Source: Lethocerus indicus (lineage: Eukaryota; Arthropoda; Insecta; Hemiptera; Belostomatidae). From it: 64,000 nucleotides of DNA. Position numbers and translations under genes: made by a program. Below the pieces are notes generated by a model. The model worked only from the letters and a program-made list of their open reading frames with translations. It had not been told where the DNA came from and searched no databases. The stretch lies in assembly GCA_019843655.1 (NCBI GenBank), contig JACDQD010000011.1, forward strand, positions 16,224,604-16,288,603, written 5' to 3'. Shown here piece by piece: positions 44,856 to 56,700 of this stretch (its first letter is position 1; every line of letters starts with the position of its first letter).

Positions 44856-47800
44856 GGAGCTTCGGTTCTCCCCTATTCATAAGGGGCATCCTTTGAGCCC
44901 CCCTATTTGGCCAGATACTTGTCCAACTAACACTTCCAAGAAGGGACAGTAAAGTTACAGCATAATAATATAGGCGAGAACATTGGCTCACTTACATTAA
45001 CAACGACATTAATAATTATGTAACTGAGAATCGTAACGATTAAATTAAGTATCAAATAAATTCATTTGCAGTATGTAGAACAATAAATGTTCATTTATGG
45101 TTCACCGCGAAAGAAAGAGTAACCACTAAATAAGAGGGTTCACGAGCTTGCCCCTCTCAAACGTCTAAAAGTAGGTCGGGCTCCCCCTCATAGAAGTCGT
45201 TACCGATTAGAATACCTTTCCCCGGGCCCGCCTCATTACCGAGACACACACATATGTCAGAACAACAACAGATAAGTTATTGTAAGGCTTCGGATGTGTG
45301 AGTAATGCGGTGTGAGCCCTACTGAGACGGGTAGTCATCGACTGACAATAGGTGACTCAGTACCCCCAGGGGGGGGGGTAAAGTATATGAGAGCGACTCA
45401 CGAACCGGTCCCGCCAATAACAACAGACCTGTTGTGGTACTTTCACTTGCCCGACCAGACGTCGTGAAAAACACTGTGGGCGTCAGCCATTTTTAGAACA
45501 CCTTTTAAGTCCAACTGATCAACTGATCTATTCCTTTCTTACCTTCCGATGAAAATTTAAATCAATTAGTACGCGGTGTGATGTGACTTGGAATATAATC
45601 ACTCAGCTAAATAGTAATAGAAACATTCATACATTTGTTATATTTTTATAGCATATACGCTACAATATGAACCAGTAGGGAAATGAGAATTGAGTCAACA
45701 TATATAGAAATTGTGTTATATATAGGTATAAAATAAGTCCTTAAGGTATTTACGACTTCGTGGTTTTAGATGATCACGTAAATAAATTTTATGTCCCGAT
45801 CTAAAATTGCAGGTAGCCTGGAATACAATAAAAACTTCATTACCTAATGAAAGTAGGGCGCTATGGCTAGAAACGAAATTGTGGATGACAAAGGGGGAAT
45901 ACAATATTTGAAAAGTAAATAATTTTAAATGCGAGTAACAGAGAAAAATTCAGTTCTCCTCTAGAACTGCTACTACTTTCAGATGATTTTTATCCCACCT
46001 ATTTTATAAATTTATATAATTTCAGTTGAACATAACGTGTAAATGAGTGTAATACTTGCGCTATAAAAGTCAAGAACACAAACCGTATGTAAACTGATTA
46101 GAAGTTTCATCACTATAAATTTGTCCCATAATATTTGTTTGTATTTCGAGATCCATTAATATGAATCAATTTCATAATTGCCATAATAATTGTTAGTTAT
46201 CGAGTCCAATAACCGGAACAGTTGGTGATGTTCACCCCGTAAAAGACGCGGCGTGGGGTTGAGAACTACCCTTTCTCCGACTTCGACCCGGCGGTAGCTC
46301 TTATTAAAATATTCAGTAAGTTGGAAGTTGGGCGTAAGCCAGCCGAGTATCGGCGGCGGCGTTGGGTGGACAATGGATCAATACCAGTGTGGATTCCTAA
46401 GGCCAGTAATCACCGTGGACGTGGGGTCGAGCCGCCCCCGCACCCCATGCCTTTTGCCCGCACTACTCCCCGGAATCCATCCCACTTTCCCCATCCCCTG
46501 TATTGATGTACCTGCCACGCGACTAACTCACTCAAACCTACCAACACGTGTTCAACACTCTATATAACCTTTCGTACCCTTTTTTCTGTTCCCCTCTTAC
46601 GGCCAATTCTTATTTATAATAAAAACAATAAATTCCACATCTTTTATTTCTTCTGTTTTCGAGCAGCGGAAACGGTTTAGACCAGACCAGCGAAGATACA
46701 GATATGTTTCGTTTCCTCAAAAATATTTTGTCTTCAATTAGTCAATCAAAAGGAAATAATTATTTGAGGTTCTGAACCCACTGAAAAAATGCCATTTTCG
46801 GAATATGGCAACTTGCGATCTTTTGTTTCCAGTAGGGAAATTATCATGGAAATTGGGAAATGCAAACCGGGCTCAAATCGAAAAGCCGTATTTGAAATAC
46901 CGTTTAATCGCTGATGAGCGCTTTCATAAATCATTATCCCTGGATGCGAGCGATTAGGCCGCGGCAATATTTGTGTTACCACCGCGGGTTGAATTACGCG
47001 CGTTTAATGTCGGACGGGGGAGAATTAGTGCCTAATTTGTAATCGGCGGACCGAAATCCTGATTAAAACTCGATCGAGGAAAAAATAAATTGTAAATTTG
47101 CCGTACAACGCGGGGAGGAGGGGAGATATAGGATGCCGGGGGTTATAATTATGGTACGCGGTTCAAAATGCCCTTGTTTTAATGCGATACGATTAAAACA
47201 AGGTTTTTATCGCCGATCGTAATTTCGTCCTGCGGTCCCGTTTCATGATCGACGCTTCAATCACTTCCCTATTTCTCAAATGAAACCGCTCATTTTACTA
47301 CGCGTTTTGATATTCAGTATTTTACCAACATTAATTAACGAAACTGGAAATTGACTTCGATCCAAATTTATACGGCACTTCGCCATTGTCAGTAATAATA
47401 TAATACAATTGGCAGACTGTAACGACGCTCTAATTTCTATAATCTATAATCTATAATTTGTTTCTGCTTAGCTTAGGATTTTACTAGAAAAAATTGAATG
47501 CGACACAATCTAAGATCCTTGAAGAAATTACCTATTTCCTCCTTAAAGAACCCTGAAGAATGTGTCATCCATATTCAGTATGTATTAACAAAATTCCGTT
47601 TTTTATTCCGTTTTTATTTTGTGACGGAAAGCATTTATTTTATTTAAATTAGACAGTCAATTGCCTGCGCAGCGTCTGAATAATCCTGGCAAACGCCCAC
47701 ACGTGGCGTATCCCTCGCCTAATCTCAAAAGATAATTTCACAAATTTTTAAAGTATACCGAAGAGGGTTTTATAACGGTTATATTTGTCGTGAGGGGAAA

Positions 47801-49529
47801 CGTTCGAATTCATTTTTCGGCCGGGATAACAACGGATAATTTCACCTACCAGCGGGCGTCCAACGATGCGTGCACGCCGGCCGATAACGCGACCGACCAA
47901 CGTCAATCCACTTTTATAACCGGGTACACCGCTCAGTGGTCTCGGAGCTTAACCGTAACCGGCCAACATAGGATAGAGATCTGGCAGGAGTGGAGGCGCC
48001 ATTGTCCAAACCAGGGGTGGGCGGAGGGACGACAACCAGTGTAAATAAACCCGTTAATTGGTGTACGGGCGGGGAGCCGGGCCCGGGTAATGGAAGGGCC
48101 GGTGTCGTTACTTTGCTAATTGCCGGCCGCTCACCTGGGGCCCCGAACCGACTTGCCCATTCGGCACGTTCGCCCTATCCCGTCCCGGCCCCGATCCTAT
48201 CTAAGGGCGGACAGTTAGACTCGGTGTCGGGTGGAATTTTCGCCCGACGTGGCCCACGAAAACGAAAGACATTTTAGGGCGAGGTTGTAGGGCCAATTTT
48301 AGGAATATCTTGGTGGTTCACACTTCCGAGAGGCCTCCTACGGGACTTTCTGTACACACCAACGTCCCCCATATTACATGTCACTTTCAATGAAACACGT
48401 TTATTAGGTATTTGGATATTCTATAATCTTAATATTATGATGTAGATTTAATAACATGTATAAGGAGCTAGAGGTCATATTCAACCTAGTGTTTAGAGTG
48501 TAAACTTACTAGTATTAGTAATAAAAAATTACACAATGTTGATAAATATTATTAGAAGTGTAATATTAATTACATTAAGTTCCCGCTTTAATTTAAAAAA
48601 GTTAACCTTATCGACATGGACGCATCTTTCTCGATCGATATAAGCTAACAGAATCGTGTAACTCTTAACCGAATCGGTGTATATATTTCATGCAAGTCGA
48701 ATTATCGGCGGGCACTCGATATCATAGAAAAGCCGGCCAAAAAAAAAACAGAAAAACATATCAGATCGTGCCGTTTTCCACGTATATTTTCGTCCTCTTA
48801 TCGGCTGTCGTACGCGTGTCCCCCTTCCTCCCCCTCACCCACCGTCGGGCCCCGCCGCCGTAAACTCGACCGTAAAAATCTCTCGATTGGGAACGCACGC
48901 AAAACGCGGGTCAATCACAATCGGCGATACCGTAACAAGGAATCGATGACTGGGCTAGGGGTAGCGACCATTAAATTTCTAACAGAAAGACAAACAGATG
49001 AATATCTTATTGGCCGAAGGCACGAATTACCTGTTCTCCCCTTGGTACAGCCCGTATTTGATCGGAACGGGCGGAAATCCGGAAGACATATTTTTTTGGG
49101 ACCGAAAGTAGAATAAAACCCTTATCCGATACTGGGCCACTGAACGGAATTGGACACGCCACTCTTATCGGTAATTACCGTAAGGATTTCCCAATGTCGA
49201 TTTATCAGTTTTCTACTATCCGCGGAAATGAAGAATTAACGAAAAATTCCGCCGATATTTTATCAACATTCAGATTTTTTTATTGATTCAAATGTTATCT
49301 GTTCTATTAGGAAACCTTGGGATAGTTACTCACACCACCTTAGTTAAATTTTCTATCGATTAATATCATAGGGAATACATTCGTATTCCGGGAATTACAT
49401 TGTCACAAATATCAGAATACATGTGGGTCAAAGAGAAACGCTAACTGCCTTTAGGAAGGACCCCAATAGAAATTACCATGTAGGTGTACTAACAAAACAA
49501 TATGAGTAAACGGACGGGAACGGCGCATC
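44856..49529. other. Non-coding stretch
   Basis: GC-rich patches lie at about 45170-45480 (G10 at 45369-45378), 46230-46560, 46960-47260, 47780-48360 and 48780-49180. A heptamer tandem (ctataat, about three copies) spans 47437-47457. Frames of 61-95 codons are present but unrecognised. Confidence 0.5.
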
Positions 49530-49567
49530 CCCCTCTCTTTCTCGCGCTCTCTCTCCCTCTCTCTTTC
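49530..49567. repeat. CT-rich microsatellite
   Basis: Interrupted CT array. It explains the Arg-Glu repeat in a 71-codon minus-strand frame. Confidence 0.85.
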
Positions 49568-51420
49568 CCATTTAATATTCAGTTTGATTTGTACATTAAA
49601 GGGGCACAACGCCCAGAGCGAACTCCGCCTCCGGGGCATAATTATATAAACCGACATTGTACACAACGTACTTCAACAAGGCTATCAATCAATATTTCTC
49701 ACTCGCGTGCACGCTACAGCCGCCTTCCAAATTGGCAATGTTTGTAACAGTAATATATCGGTAATAAAGAAGAGCCAATTGTGCATATTCCTGTATGATT
49801 CCTGGTTTTGAGGGTATTTGCTACTGTGAGGTGTGTGGAAAAATAACTTACTGGTTGGAAACGCCAAAGAGATCCCCCCAACAAACGAAATAAACTGAGT
49901 AGTAACAGTACTGAAAAATTAGGGTAGTAGGGTATGCTTGGAAACGGCCGAAACTTGTCTAGAGTCTTAATAATTTTCAGAACAGTAAAAGACATAATAA
50001 TTATTATTCATATCCTCCCAGTGTAAATTAAACCGATATAATGTGATGAAAGATGGAACAACGTCTTCAGATTTCTATTGGATTAATTGAGGAAATACAT
50101 GCGCCATGAAATGTTTTAAATATTGACAAGATACTAATTAATAAACCTTTTGAATTAAATAAATGATTCAGTTCTATTATCGCTTTGTCTGTACGGTACA
50201 AAGTTGAATCATACACAACGGTGCCAGCTGTTTCTGTGTAATACTCGTGACGCATGCATACACTGAATAGTTGCAGCAAACCGGTTATAAGCAGACGCCC
50301 ATTATTATCGCCCACGCAATATTATTATCACTTGTTTTTATTGTTATATGAACATAACTGAAGTGGAGTCAATATGGAGACAATATAATTAAACATATAG
50401 CAATGTACACCAGTCCAATACATTCTGGCCGGATTCTGGTATACGTCCTAAACAGAGTTCTACAACCTGGTCCTAAAGCCTCCTTTAGATCTTAAGCCGC
50501 TCAAATCAAACAAGATTGATGGGAGGCCACAGGCATTTTTTTCAATAAAAAATGTACCATTACTTAAATGAGGATTAATACAAAACTGGCATGAGCAGCG
50601 CGTCCTTCCGAAGTGTAAAGCGGCGGTTGTTTATCCAGCGGTTCACTTGTTGAAACAGCTGTCTCGCTGGTACGGCTAGGTGACTTTATTTTTAAACTTA
50701 GACGACTAATAAGACATGTGCCGGAAATAAACTGGCTTTCTTTCTGGTTTTCGGCCGAAATTCCCAGAACGGCGATTAGTTAACATCTCGAGACGGCGAT
50801 CAATACTCACTGTTAATCATCTCCTTTATTAGTCCCAGCCAGGAAGGGGACCAGGACCATCCTCTCTCTCGCTCTCTTTCTCTCTGGGGTATTAGCCCGT
50901 TTGACGTCCAGACGTAGTTGACGAAACACAGACCGGTCTATTTCGGTATTCGCGCTCTTGGCCGGGATTGATTACAGAAAACAAGAGAATCGTCGTTGAC
51001 TAATAACACTGGATTATTAGCCCTTCGCCCTGTCCCCCCTTCGCGCCGCAGAAAGGGGGAACTGGCTTGATCTCACTTTTCAAATGGAATTACTCGTTTC
51101 AGCAGAGGCCTGAAACAACAAGTAACAGCAGCAGACCGGGGACATTTATTGGAGTTTTTACGCGACGCTGGTATTACCACAAAAGAGTCAGTTTCTAATT
51201 ATTCAATATCTCGTTTAGGATAATATTGAACAAGAATTATTTACAAAAAAAATAATTTCAAGGAACCACCCAATCAGTTTTTTCAATATAAAGGCACATA
51301 ATTTGAACTCTCACATTCAGAAGCTTGAACATAGTATTTTCGTTCAATTTTTTAATTTAAACATACGAATATATCGGCCCCTAAGTATTTTCAAATGATC
51401 TGATGACTTGGTCGCACGCT
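49568..51420. other. Non-coding stretch
   Basis: AT-rich to about 50590, then a GC-rich patch to 51180 that contains a CT-rich array at 50861-50886. A possible additional hammerhead-like relic lies at 50931-50962: gaccgg, a 4-bp insertion, tttcggtattcgc. It is in the same orientation as the others. Confidence 0.45.
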
Positions 51421-51449
51421 GGGCGGTTTCGTCTACTCGTCTTCAGTAC
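51421..51449 (-). ncRNA. Hammerhead ribozyme-like core (relic D)
   Basis: The minus strand reads tactgaaga, a short helix II region, then gaaaccgccc. Both catalytic boxes, CUGANGA and GAAA, are intact here. Helix II is 2-3 nt shorter than in the other copies and pairs poorly. Confidence 0.45.
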
Positions 51450-52119
51450 ATATGATAATGGTTTTTATATCTGTTAGGATTAAAGAATGAGGCGGTTGAG
51501 AGACAAGCTCACCAGGATATTGCAAGCCCTCGCGTGTTTCCAAATTATTATTGTTATTACCCGTTAATTGTCCGAGGTTTGTTGTTAGTTTGTCGACACA
51601 AATCCTATTTCATTTCAATCAAAGCCCGGGAAATAATATACCCAATCAGCGATATCGGTTTCATATGAAGGGCTTAGGCCGGCCACCGGCGCTATCAAAG
51701 CCGGCGGATATTCAAACCCCCTCCCGCATAATCTTCTCGGGTTACGCACACCCCCCGAAGTTGGACTGGGGGTTTGGTGAACCCTAATCAACGAGAAAGA
51801 CCGTACCGGGACACTAATACTTTCGGGCGTTTCAGTCTCGATCATTTTATAGCAATGCGGACAGCCGAAGATAATTCGATATTAATGCGATTTTGAACTA
51901 ATACAGACGGCATTCTAATTATCCTTGTTGAAGTTATCCTTCGACACTGTTTTTGACGCGTTCGCAATACACTGATACATTAGTGGAGCAGCACTAAAGA
52001 TGTAAAACTAGCATGAGTCCAAATAGGCGTTTGAAAATAGCAAATTTGAATCTTACACATCTTACATATTTCCCGTATATTTGGAGAGTTCTTTGGGTCG
52101 GGAAGTGTGTCTATCCGTG
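51450..52119. other. Non-coding stretch
   Basis: A GC-rich patch at about 51640-51850 has overlapping frames of 76-78 codons on both strands. The rest is AT-rich. Nothing recognised. Confidence 0.5.
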
Positions 52120-52127
52120 TTCCAGAG

Positions 52128-52292
52128 CAGCGGTTCGTAGCCATTTTAGTGGTCAGAACCCACTTTAAAAATCTGCGTATATTTTTTATTAATGAAAATA
52201 CATTTTCCGTGTTCATTTACAGTATATGTTACGGTATAACACAGAAAGCGTATTTAAATTTTAATTGCACGCACCGAGGTGAAGAACCACTG
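52128..52292. mobile_element. Non-autonomous hAT-type DNA transposon (MITE), 165 bp
   Basis: The left end cagcggttcgtagcc and the reverse complement of the right end, cagtggttcttcacc, match at 11 of 15 positions. The CAG(T/C)GGTTCt start is typical of hAT elements. The 8-bp flanks are ttccagag (52120-52127) and gtctagaa (52293-52300). They agree at 5 of 8 positions, and both fit the hAT target pattern nTnnnnAn, as expected of a decayed target-site duplication. The interior is AT-rich and too short for a transposase, so mobilisation in trans is assumed. The 63-codon frame across it is spurious. Confidence 0.65.
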
Positions 52293-52300
52293 GTCTAGAA

Positions 52301-53494
52301 GTTCGCGTTTTTAGGGATATTCTAGAGGTACTTTAATTAAGTACTGGGCAGTAGGAAAAATGTACGCGTTGAAGAATTCTGTTCGTCCATAATTTGAGTG
52401 GACTAGGGACGTCCTTCCGTGGCAATCGAAATTTGTAGCATTCTCCTCGTCGTGTATGATTTAGCTGTTGGTCTAATCTGGGGTCGCGGTGGTCCCAGCG
52501 GCCACATCCCGCCCATATCCCGCTATCTCCTGGGCAGGGCATTAACAGTCCATGCGTCATCCCAGAGCCGCCGGCCATTTGTCAGACGGCCACCTACCGT
52601 TGCCGGGGGGCCTAGACCGACAATCCTCCGGCCTTTGACAAATCGCGTTGCCGCGGCATAAATCCGCGAGTATTAACGAGTTATCGCCGCCGCGTTGAGG
52701 GTTGGGAGTTCTCCCGGCTCTAGGAATAAATCAAACAATAAATCGGGCCCCGGTACAGGCCCCGATTGAGATAATCTAATTTCGGTCCGGCCACGTGGGA
52801 CCCAATATGGTAATTGCGGCCTCGATAACAGCCCGCCGCGCCAAACGCCGTTTAACGCAATACTGAGTTCGATTACGCATTCATTATATTACCCGCGGGC
52901 TATCTCCGCTCCGCCCGGAATTGAGTACGAAATTAACGGAATGATCAATTAAAAATTGCATTCAGATGACGCTATGAGGTGAAGTATCAAGGCACAGTAC
53001 TGTTATAGAAGTAAAAATACACTGGCGGAATTCTCCTGAGTGCTAAAGACAGTCACAAGAAATCACAACCAGTTACTAATAATATATGTATTTATTTGGA
53101 GTTACATGTTTGATACAATTGATAGTTCGGCATAGTATAGATAAGCATATAGCAATCCAATACATAAAGTATGAGGTTTTATCGTGATTGTAGAAAATAC
53201 TTTAGTCGGAAAAATAGTACGCGTTAATAACTAAGAAAACATAAATTTATTTTACGGCACAAACTTCAGCCTAAATGAGTTATACTAACGACTGGTTATA
53301 TTGCACAGTGCCCAAATATTGCCATGCACACATATTTATTTTATTCATAAGTTATTTTATTTCATATAAGGGATTACATTCATCACTTCTATTTATTGCC
53401 CGGTAGTTGTTACCCTCAATATATCACGGGCGAAATTCTACGAAATACTTCGGTCCAAATACACAACAAGGGATATTCTGTTTACACGTTTCCC

Positions 53495-53499
<5 letters not shown>
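52301..53499. other. GC patch then AT-rich spacer
   Basis: A CpG-rich patch lies at about 52430-52950, with overlapping frames of about 80 codons on both strands. The remainder is AT-rich. No gene is recognised. Confidence 0.5.

Positions 53500-53543
<44 letters not shown>
53500..53543. repeat. TA microsatellite
   Basis: Uninterrupted TA array of about 44 bp, bordering a GC-rich patch on its right. It creates an Ile-Tyr repeat within a 122-codon minus-strand frame (53438-53806). Confidence 0.97.
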
Positions 53544-53544
<1 letters not shown>

Positions 53545-53688
53545 TGCTCCGAACCATTAACCACGGGCCAGTGCTAATGGGGTGCCGGAGGCTTGGGGGC
53601 GCGTTTATGGAGTTTCCTCTCCGGGCGGCTTTGTTTCGGCCAGTCGGATGAAACGAGCCGACAGGGAAAGAGAATGGGAGACAGGGAG

Positions 53689-53733
53689 TGAGTGAGAGAG
53701 AGAGAGAGAGGGAGAGGGGTGGAGAGGGAAGCG
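53689..53733. repeat. GA-rich microsatellite
   Basis: GA array (53689-53711) continuing as a G-rich purine tract. It is one of the two simple repeats that inflate the 122-codon minus-strand frame. Confidence 0.9.
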
Positions 53734-56700
53734 AGGGCGAATATACATGTGGGCGGGAGAGAGACGGAAAATCAGTGGGGAAGCCCTCAACCCCAACTAC
53801 GGTCACGCTCGGAAAACCCCTGTGTGAAAGTCACCGTTGTCGGCCCGCTTCCACTCGAGCGTAAACCAAACGACAATTCTACCTAGACGAGTTCGGTCTC
53901 GGGTCGCTTTAAATAGTAGTTGGGTGACAGGGCTCGGACCCGCCCGCATCACTCTGATTGACTTCTCCGCCCCCCTATAACCAGCCCCCGGGTCGAACGC
54001 CCTCCTTATTTGAGGGGAGAAGCAATGTTTGTGTTCTAAGAAATACAAAATATTTAATGTATTTGTTTGGAATTCCGTCACTCTGTCTTCACGCCCTTAT
54101 TTTGTCCTGTCAGCATTGTAATTAGCACTGTTAGTAATAGTAATAGAAGACACAATTCCATAAATATTTTTGGAAAGAATATGACCACGCACTATTTATG
54201 AACACCGTCATTAGCACTATAACTTTTCAATAGTACGCTATATAAAAGTTATAATCTTTTCGCCGGTATACAAACCTAGGGCTTTGTGCCGGATCGGTTA
54301 CGGGTGTAAATGGGCGTCGGTCGGATTCGGTCAAGTGCTGCACACGGCCGGATCCGCGTTTCCCACGGCAACGGTTAGTCCCAACCCGCTCTCGCCCTTG
54401 TTTTCTTCCCCGGCTCCTTTTAATCCAGAAAAGCCCAATGAAAAGTCGCTTAGGACGAGAAGGGTGAACCGCCCCTCGGTGATTGACAGGCGTGTAGTAA
54501 TGCCGGCCACGCGACCCCCAAGCGCCCCGTTCTCGTCCTGCGGGGGTTTGTTCTGGGATTAGCCGCCGCCCTCCCTTTTCACGGGTCTCAATCACAATCT
54601 CACTTACAATTTCTTTTACTTGTGTATAACCGATAATCACAAAATCAATCCCGGGGGGGAGGGGGGGGGAGGCCGGTGGCGGTCTTCCCCTTTCGGGATT
54701 TTCGAATTATGCATTGTTCCGACGCGAGGTCCGCGGATTGATTCGTTGTCGGCCGGTTTGATGTGACAAATCGGAACCGACTCCGTGCATGAGAAATTGC
54801 CATGATTAATGGTTGGCGTAGAGACAACGACATCATGCATACGCTTTACAATCCCCCCCCTAAACCATTTAATAAGACATTAGAATTAGTCAATTGATCC
54901 GTGATCGATCGGATTAGTTAAATTGAATTATTAGCATTTTTAGAAAATGCAGTTGTAAAACGTTCATTTATCAAGCCTGAACACATGTTTTGTCAAATGA
55001 CATTATAATAATAACCAAATTAACCCCGAGACAGTTTCTTTCAGTTCATTCTACCATCTGGGTAGCGTGTATGAAATACTGTAAACAGATAGTTGTCAGT
55101 AAACGTGTGAGGGATACTTTTCCTGAGCCATAATCAATAATAAATCTATGACCATATAAAATATATTTCCGAAATACTACTAAATACTACATTATTTAAT
55201 ATACAATATATAGAATCGCATTTTCTTCGGGCTGAAATCCTCATTTGACTGCACAAGAAATGATTAAAAAAACATGTAATAACGTTCACTCTGCAGAACA
55301 TGTTCATTATTTTTTGTTTCAATTTATCACGATTCAATTTCTTCTTCTCTCGAAGACCGCACGTTGTCCAAACATCATTTGCAATGCTTCCGCGTCCATT
55401 ATTCACCGACATGCCGGGAATCCAGACATCTCCTTCACGGGCGCATTGCTGCGTGGATTTAAAAACCGGGGGAAACCAATTATGCTGATTGTCACTCGTA
55501 TCTCGGCCGGGGAATTGATGCGCATGCACGATTTAGCCGGCTGTTGGGGGCGCGTGACCAGCAAAGCGTGATCTATTGTTTATTTCGACGTACATTATGA
55601 ATAGGAGGAATTCGTATTTGAAACGGCCACCTTGTTGCCGCACCTGGTGGAGAACGCGCGCCGGAAATACCGGAAATTGTTTTCGCGAAACGGTCGATGC
55701 GTAAACTGCAAATTCATAAACGGACATGAAGTCAGTGCGTAGACGAGGCATTAAAGACAAAGCCTAATTCAAATTTACAACAAGGCAGAAAGAATTTTTT
55801 ACTTGATCAGATTTCATTACTGTGTTCTATACTCATAACCGCGAATTCATTTTATATTTACAAATGTATTTAGTTCGTTAAATATTTATAAAACTTTTTA
55901 CTATATGATATGTTGATGGTATAACGTCATCAGCACTAATTGCAATGGTTAGTTCAGAAATCAAATAGCTTATGCTCAACGACGCCGGACGATGACGGAA
56001 TAACTAACCGCCTTTCGTTTTAATAAATATGAAAGTCATATTTGTTATATTTCATAGTTATATTTCACTAATAATAAATAATTATTCTCAAACAACAGAT
56101 ATATGAGATAAAAGCGGCCTTCGGGTTATTAAGGAGCGTATTATAGATCGCTCGTGTAAGGACATCGCGTGACCCGGAAATATCGGGAATTCCAAGGTGT
56201 TTTATTTACCCTCGAGACTAACGGCCCCAAACGCCGTGTCGCTCTAAAACGTTCCGACATTTTCGGAACAAGACGTCGCGTGATACGCCGACCGAGGAAT
56301 GTATCGATTTCGGCCATTCTTCGCCAGTGACTAACTCCCCCCTCGCTGATAAGACCGAGTCATCAGCGAAGAATTCGCTGAACGCCGTCAGCCAATTAGA
56401 GGTGTCATCACTTTTCGAGAGTTCAATTTCGGCTATAAAATTTTTATTTGCGGAACTCGAGTTAGATTTCTATTTCCACTCTCCTGTTCGTTCCTATCGA
56501 TCGGGTTCTAGTCACGAACGAAGACCCTGTTATCCAAGTCCCAATGACTATTATTGAGTTATATGATGTGTTCTGTGTTGTATAAATTTCTCATTAATAC
56601 ATTTGTTGTTATTTTTGACAGGATACTATACGCTACAACCTGATTTTTTTATTATATCAACGACTCAATACACGAATACACAATACTCGATATTCCACCA

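Noticed and set aside
48008..48030. caggggtgggcgg as a hAT element left end
   Set aside because: No matching right end (cccacccctg type) was found within the following kilobase.
53438..53806. 122-codon minus frame with Ser-Leu and Ile-Tyr repeats
   Set aside because: The repeats are translations of the GA-rich and TA microsatellites, not protein features.
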